From Alphaproteobacteria bacterium (lineage in GTDB: Bacteria > Pseudomonadota > Alphaproteobacteria > Micropepsales > Micropepsaceae), in NCBI GenBank assembly GCA_025935155.1, contig JAICVV010000076.1, positions 1 to 8,085 on the forward strand: a stretch of DNA of 8,085 nucleotides, written 5' to 3'. The translations under genes were made by a program, and so were the position numbers. Below the pieces are notes generated by a model. That model was given only the letters and a program-made list of their open reading frames with translations. It ran no database searches and was not told the DNA's origin. Shown here piece by piece: positions 5,248 through 8,085 of the stretch (position 1 is the first letter of the stretch; the number at the start of each line of letters is the position of its first letter).

Positions 5248-6261
5248 ATGACGGCTACGATTTTCATTGACGGTGCGGCGGGGACGACAGGGCTCGAAAT
5301 CCGCGAGCGGCTGGCGGATCGGGGCGGCCTCGAACTCATCCGGCTTGCGGATGCCGAGCGGAAAAGCGCGCCGGCAAGGCGCGAGGCGCTAAACGAAGCC
5401 GATCTGGTGATCCTCTGCCTGCCGGACGACGCCGCGCGCGAGGCGGTAAGGATGGTTGAGAATCCAGCCGTCCGCATCCTCGATGCCTCGACGGCCCATC
5501 GCACTGCGCCAGGCTGGGTGTTCGGTTTTCCGGAGCTGGAGCCCGGACAACGGGAGCGCATCGCAGCTGCCAAACGGGTGAGTAACCCGGGTTGCTATGC
5601 CACCGGCTTCCTCGCGCTGGTGCGGCCGCTGGTGCGTGCCGGAATTCTTCCGTCCGATTTTCCGGTGACGGTGCATGCCGTGTCCGGGTACTCCGGCGGC
5701 GGCAAATCCATGATCGAGGAATTCGAGGCGCGTGAATCGCCGCGCTATGTGGAAACCGCTGTGCGCACCTATGGCCTCACTCTGGCCCATAAGCACGTGC
5801 CGGAGATGCAGAAGCATTCGGGCCTCGCGCATCCGCCCCTGTTTGCGCCCACAGTTGGGCGCTTCTATCGTGGCATGATCGTTGAAGTGCCGCTGCAACT
5901 CTGGGCATTGCCGGGCAAGCCAACAGTGTTCGATCTGCATCGTGCATTGAACGAAGCCTATCGCAGCGAAAAGCTTGTCGAGGTGGCGCCCTTCGATGCG
6001 CCGCTTGAGGCGCTCAAGGCGCACCGTGAAGGCCGGGCGGTGACTCCGAAGATGGTGGAGAACACAACGCCACTACAAACGCTGGACGCCGAGCTGCTGA
6101 AACACTCCAACGGCATGAAACTGTTCGTGTTCGGCAACGACAAGACGCAGCAGGCGCGGCTGGTGGCGGTGCTGGATAATTTGGGGAAGGGCGCGGCCGG
6201 CGCGGCCGTGCAGAATCTGAATTTGATGCTCGGACTGCCGGAAACAGCCGGCTTGCTTTGA
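5248..6261 (+). CDS. argC: N-acetyl-gamma-glutamyl-phosphate reductase
   Basis: ArgC reduces N-acetylglutamyl-5-phosphate to the semialdehyde with NADPH, the third step of arginine synthesis. The 337-residue protein is of the short (type 2) ArgC class. It starts with the dinucleotide-binding strand MTATIFIDGAAGTTG. The active-site Cys116 is in SNPGCYATG, the substrate loop GYSGGGK is at about 147-153, and the probable catalytic His183 is in KHVPEM. The end NLMLGLPETAGLL is typical. The ATG at 5248 matches the family N-terminus, though no clear Shine-Dalgarno precedes it. A CATAAT at 5231-5236 could be a -10, giving a nearly leaderless message. In relatives argC often directly follows rpsI; here 2.8 kb intervenes. 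It converges on the cupin gene with a 3-bp gap and no terminator. Confidence 0.96.
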   Translation: MTATIFIDGAAGTTGLEIRERLADRGGLELIRLADAERKSAPARREALNEADLVILCLPDDAAREAVRMVENPAVRILDASTAHRTAPGWVFGFPELEPGQRERIAAAKRVSNPGCYATGFLALVRPLVRAGILPSDFPVTVHAVSGYSGGGKSMIEEFEARESPRYVETAVRTYGLTLAHKHVPEMQKHSGLAHPPLFAPTVGRFYRGMIVEVPLQLWALPGKPTVFDLHRALNEAYRSEKLVEVAPFDAPLEALKAHREGRAVTPKMVENTTPLQTLDAELLKHSNGMKLFVFGNDKTQQARLVAVLDNLGKGAAGAAVQNLNLMLGLPETAGLL

Positions 6262-6264
6262 GCG

Positions 6265-6741
6265 TCAGCGCTTCGGCGTTGCGACTTTCACTGTCAGATA
6301 AACGAGTTCTTTGCCATCGATCTTGCTCACCCAATGCGGCACGCCGGCCGGAATGTCGATGATATCGCCTTTGCCGATATGCCGCGCAATGCCACCGGAA
6401 ATGCCGCTGCCTCGCAGTTCTTCAGGCGCGATTGCCTTCGCGTCTGTCGCCTTGCCGCCGGTCACCAGCATTCCGCTGCCGTCGATCACATACCAGACAT
6501 CCGTCAGCGCCGTATGCACTTCCGCCCGGCCGGGCTTTGTGCGCCGCACCAGCAGCACCGAATGATTTGCGTTGCGCGCGAAATCGAGCACGGCGCTGCC
6601 GTCCCTTTGAGCTGCTTTCTCGATCTGCGCGCGCCCTTGTGGCGCGGGTACATATGTGACGCCAAACCGATCCGCTCCGGCCTGGGCCGGCATTGTAAGC
6701 AGAAGCAACGTGGTTAGTGCGACAGGCCATCGGAAATTCAT
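6265..6741 (-). CDS. Secreted cupin-domain protein
   Basis: This 158-residue protein has a clear Sec signal: a charged start (MNFRWP), the hydrophobic run VALTTLLLLT, and a cleavage site near PAQAGA (18-23). Residues about 55-155 form one cupin barrel. The second cupin motif is well kept (GDIIDIPAGVPHWV, 125-138, with His136). The first is degenerate: His76 in EVHTALTDVWYVIDG has no partner histidine two residues later, and Asp81 stands where Glu is usual. His121 is another possible ligand. Metal binding and enzymatic activity are therefore uncertain. It probably acts in the periplasm. The ATG at 6741 fits the signal peptide, but its ribosome-binding site is weak. A 98-bp gap separates it from the operon upstream on the same strand, and I see no promoter or terminator in that gap. 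Confidence 0.87.
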   Translation of the reverse strand: MNFRWPVALTTLLLLTMPAQAGADRFGVTYVPAPQGRAQIEKAAQRDGSAVLDFARNANHSVLLVRRTKPGRAEVHTALTDVWYVIDGSGMLVTGGKATDAKAIAPEELRGSGISGGIARHIGKGDIIDIPAGVPHWVSKIDGKELVYLTVKVATPKR

Positions 6742-6839
6742 GGCTCACTATCCGCAGAGTTGTCTTCGGCCGCCCAGGGGAATGTGGATCGCCACGCTGC
6801 CGCGAGCCGGTGAGGGATTCCTACAGCGCGATTCACCAA

Positions 6840-7079
6840 TCAGGCCGAAGCCAGTACGGCTCTTTTTACCGGCGGCGGCAGCTCCAAAGCGCGGAAGAGG
6901 GTCTTTGGATAAAGATAGTCTTCACCGGATTCATCGATGACACGCAGCAAACCGTGCTTCTGCGCCTCTTCATCCGGAACGGAGACATAAATTTTTCGCG
7001 GTTCCAGGGAAGCTGCATATCCCTCGTTTTCAATGCAGACGACCAGCGATCGACCGGCGGATTTTTTGCTAGGCTTCAC
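6840..7079 (-). CDS. Conserved 79-residue protein of unknown function, partner of the upstream small gene
   Basis: The GTG at 7079 is chosen because AAGGAG lies five bases upstream; an in-frame ATG at 7127 has no such site and sits inside the preceding gene. The 79-residue product opens with a basic, disordered-looking tail (VKPSKKSAGRS) and continues with a compact, beta-rich core containing CIENEGYAASLEPRKIY (15-31), PDEEAQKHGLLRVIDESGEDYLYP (35-58) and an end in ELPPPVKRAVL. No signal peptide or membrane segment is seen. I recall similar short proteins in many proteobacteria with the RVIDESGEDYLYP core kept, but no known function. It is the last gene of the phaC operon and overlaps the upstream small gene, implying translational coupling. 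Confidence 0.75.
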   Translation of the reverse strand: MKPSKKSAGRSLVVCIENEGYAASLEPRKIYVSVPDEEAQKHGLLRVIDESGEDYLYPKTLFRALELPPPVKRAVLASA

Positions 7080-7308
7080 AGCAGCTCCTTGACTTTGATT
7101 CCTTGCGCCCAATTCCGCTTGCTTCATACCAGTGTATCTCGGCCAGCCGCATGGTTCCATTCCCTAACCGAATGCGCGCAAAGCCTTTGCGCTTGCGCCA
7201 ACGGCCTCGACCGTACAGCCTTCGCAATCGGGCGATCTCCCGGATCGCGGAGGCAGTAGCGATGGTTTCGACCTGCGAAATCTCGCCGATAATCTGAAAA
7301 CCGGCCAA
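7069..7308 (-). CDS. Conserved 79-residue protein of unknown function, probably frameshifted near its end
   Basis: Translation starts at TTG (7308), directly after the phaC stop codon, with AAGGCG six bases upstream inside phaC. The 79-residue product is strongly basic, with the core IGEISQVETIA (7-17), an Arg-rich stretch REIARLRRLYGRGRWRKRKG (23-42) and AEIHWYEASGIGRKE (56-70). I recall this arrangement, ending in HWYEAxGIG, from conserved alphaproteobacterial hypothetical proteins. The last nine residues (SKSRSCCEA) look out of place. One added base near 7099 would give an ending of the KEIKVKELL type, and a stop overlapping the next gene's GTG. Nucleic-acid binding is a guess from composition only. 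The gene is coupled to phaC and to the next small gene. Confidence 0.72.
   Translation of the reverse strand: MAGFQIIGEISQVETIATASAIREIARLRRLYGRGRWRKRKGFARIRLGNGTMRLAEIHWYEASGIGRKESKSRSCCEA
7085..7090 (-). promoter_or_regulatory. Ribosome-binding site deciding the GTG start at 7079
   Basis: The minus strand reads AAGGAG, five bases before GTG. It lies inside the end of the upstream small gene and rules out the longer reading frame starting at 7160. Confidence 0.75.
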
Positions 7309-8085
7309 TCACTGCGCCTTGATGAGGACGTAGGTGCCGGGGGCGGGGCCGAGGACTTTCAGCTTGCCGTCGCCGGGGTGACGCGCCGCGATCTTCTTGC
7401 CCGAGAGCTTCGACAGCCACGCATCCCAATCCGGCCACCACGAACCGGGGTGTTCGGTGGCGCCTTCCCACCAATCCTCCACAGTCGCAGGGTAGGGCTG
7501 CCGCAACTCCAATGCGCTGGAGCCGTTCGCGGCCTTTGCGCTCTTCGTCCTGGACCTGCCGTTCGCGGCTTTCCCGTTCGCGCCGTTCACCACTGCGCCA
7601 TACGCATCGTTGGTCCAGTACTGATATTTCTTCGCGTCGGGGTGATTGACCACACCGGCGATGTGCCCGCTACCGGCTATGATGAAGCGCACCGGGCCGC
7701 CGAACAGATGCGTGGATTTGTACACGGAAGCATAGGGCGCGATGTGATCCTCGCGCGCGCTTTGCAGGTAAATCGGCGTTTTCACTTTCGAGAGATCGAG
7801 CCGCACATCGCCGAAGTGCATTTCGCCTTTCGCCAGCGCGTTGTTCTTGTAGAACTCACGCAGGTAAAACAGGTGGCACGCTTCCGGCATGCGCGTGGTA
7901 TCGGAATTCCAGTAGAGCAGATCGAAAGGCGCGGGTTCCTTGCCGAGCAGGTAGTTGTTCACCACGAAGCCCCAGATGAGGTCGTTGGCGCGCAGCATGT
8001 TGAAGGTGGTCGCCATCTTGCCGCCTTCCAGCACGCCGCCGGCGTTCTCCATCTGCTGCTTCATCGCGGCGAGCTGTTCTTCGTC
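7309..8085 (-). CDS. phaC: Poly(3-hydroxyalkanoate) synthase, C-terminal part (5' end outside window)
   Basis: PhaC polymerises (R)-3-hydroxyacyl-CoA into storage polyester on granule surfaces. The visible 258 residues are the C-terminal part of the alpha/beta-hydrolase domain. They contain GGVLEGGKMATTFNMLRANDLIW, YLLGKEPAPFDLLYWNSDTTRMP, the catalytic Asp113 in REDHIAP, the catalytic His141 in GSGHIAG, and the typical EHPGSWWPDWDAWL near the end. Numbering starts at the first codon visible in the window. The active-site Cys lies outside. The frame is open through the window edge, so the ATG at 8064 is internal. Class I is likely from these motifs. An Asn/Gly/Ala/Ser-rich insert of about 35 residues (7501-7605) separates YQYWTN from YPATVEDWW. 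The stop codon abuts the start of the next small gene. Confidence 0.95.
   Translation of the reverse strand, partial: DEEQLAAMKQQMENAGGVLEGGKMATTFNMLRANDLIWGFVVNNYLLGKEPAPFDLLYWNSDTTRMPEACHLFYLREFYKNNALAKGEMHFGDVRLDLSKVKTPIYLQSAREDHIAPYASVYKSTHLFGGPVRFIIAGSGHIAGVVNHPDAKKYQYWTNDAYGAVVNGANGKAANGRSRTKSAKAANGSSALELRQPYPATVEDWWEGATEHPGSWWPDWDAWLSKLSGKKIAARHPGDGKLKVLGPAPGTYVLIKAQ
7501..7605 (-). other. Low-complexity insert within phaC
   Basis: This stretch codes for about 35 residues rich in Asn, Gly, Ala, Lys and Ser between conserved PhaC blocks that are normally only a few residues apart. At DNA level GCCGTTCGCGGC occurs twice exactly (7522-7533 and 7558-7569), with shorter related copies at 7574-7581 and 7582-7588. 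This suggests growth by short duplication. The reading frame is kept. Confidence 0.6.

Noticed and set aside
5127..5573. N-terminal extension of the DUF805 protein
   Set aside because: It overlaps argC in antisense, is Ser/Arg-rich shadow sequence, and a strong AGGAGG precedes the internal ATG at 5126.
6976..7003. GGAAC followed by GTT as a third EcfG-type promoter
   Set aside because: The spacing is 20 bp to GTT, and the site lies inside a coding region pointing against the operon.
7080..7160. Longer form (106 residues, or ATG at 7127) of the last small protein
   Set aside because: There is no ribosome-binding site before either start, and most of the extension is the upstream gene read in another frame. 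The GTG at 7079 has AAGGAG.
6717..7259. Plus-strand 180-residue open frame opposite the small genes
   Set aside because: The minus-strand frames have coupled starts and conserved cores; this one has no recognisable features and crosses two intergenic boundaries.
1..8085. CRISPR, insertion sequence, tRNA, prophage or toxin-antitoxin system
   Set aside because: I saw no regularly spaced repeats, transposase motifs, tRNA cloverleaf or integrase. The coupled small-gene pair has no recognised toxin or antitoxin features.

Overview
The window looks like chromosomal DNA of an alphaproteobacterium. The evidence is the rplM-rpsI pair with argC not far downstream (a familiar alphaproteobacterial neighbourhood), an S9 with an N-terminal extension, a short-type ArgC, a class I-like PHA synthase, and two sequences matching the EcfG general-stress promoter pattern GGAAC-N16-CGTT. 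Genus cannot be told from this sequence. There is no rRNA, tRNA, CRISPR array or insertion sequence that I can see.

Layout. 27-827 (-) is a crotonase-fold protein of the ECHDC3 type, in which both classical hydratase glutamates are replaced. 954-1313 (+) is a small PRC-barrel protein behind a stress-type promoter and closed by a hairpin terminator. 1314-1512 is a dense regulatory gap holding that terminator, a perfect 20-bp inverted repeat, and a GC-rich leader just ahead of rplM that can fold in two mutually exclusive ways. 1513-2479 (+) is rplM-rpsI (ribosomal proteins L13 and S9). 2484-3932 (-) is a GH79 beta-glucuronidase/heparanase-like enzyme with a Tat-type signal, converging on rpsI with a 4-bp gap. 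4053-4580 (+) is a hemerythrin HHE-domain protein behind a second stress-type promoter. A bidirectional terminator at 4598-4624 separates it from the DUF805 membrane protein at 4629-5126 (-). 5248-6261 (+) is argC. 6265-6741 (-) is an exported cupin. 6840-8085 (-) is an operon of phaC (5' end outside the window) followed by two tightly coupled 79-residue proteins of unknown function.

How the genes fit together. Translation (rplM-rpsI) and arginine synthesis (argC) form the conserved backbone. The GH79, hemerythrin and DUF805 genes sit between rpsI and argC, which are often adjacent in relatives, so this 2.8-kb stretch is probably an accessory insertion. The PRC-barrel and hemerythrin genes appear to be two members of the same general stress regulon placed on either side of the ribosomal-protein operon. 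The small genes behind phaC overlap or abut each other and probably depend on translational coupling. The upstream one looks frameshifted near its 3' end, and restoring the frame gives a classic GTGA stop/start overlap.

The most noteworthy points are the two EcfG-type promoters with identical 16-bp spacing, the two-state hairpin that could hide the rplM ribosome-binding site, the coupled small-gene pair behind phaC with its suspected 1-bp deletion, and the non-canonical active site of the crotonase. I found no defence, mobile or secretion system.
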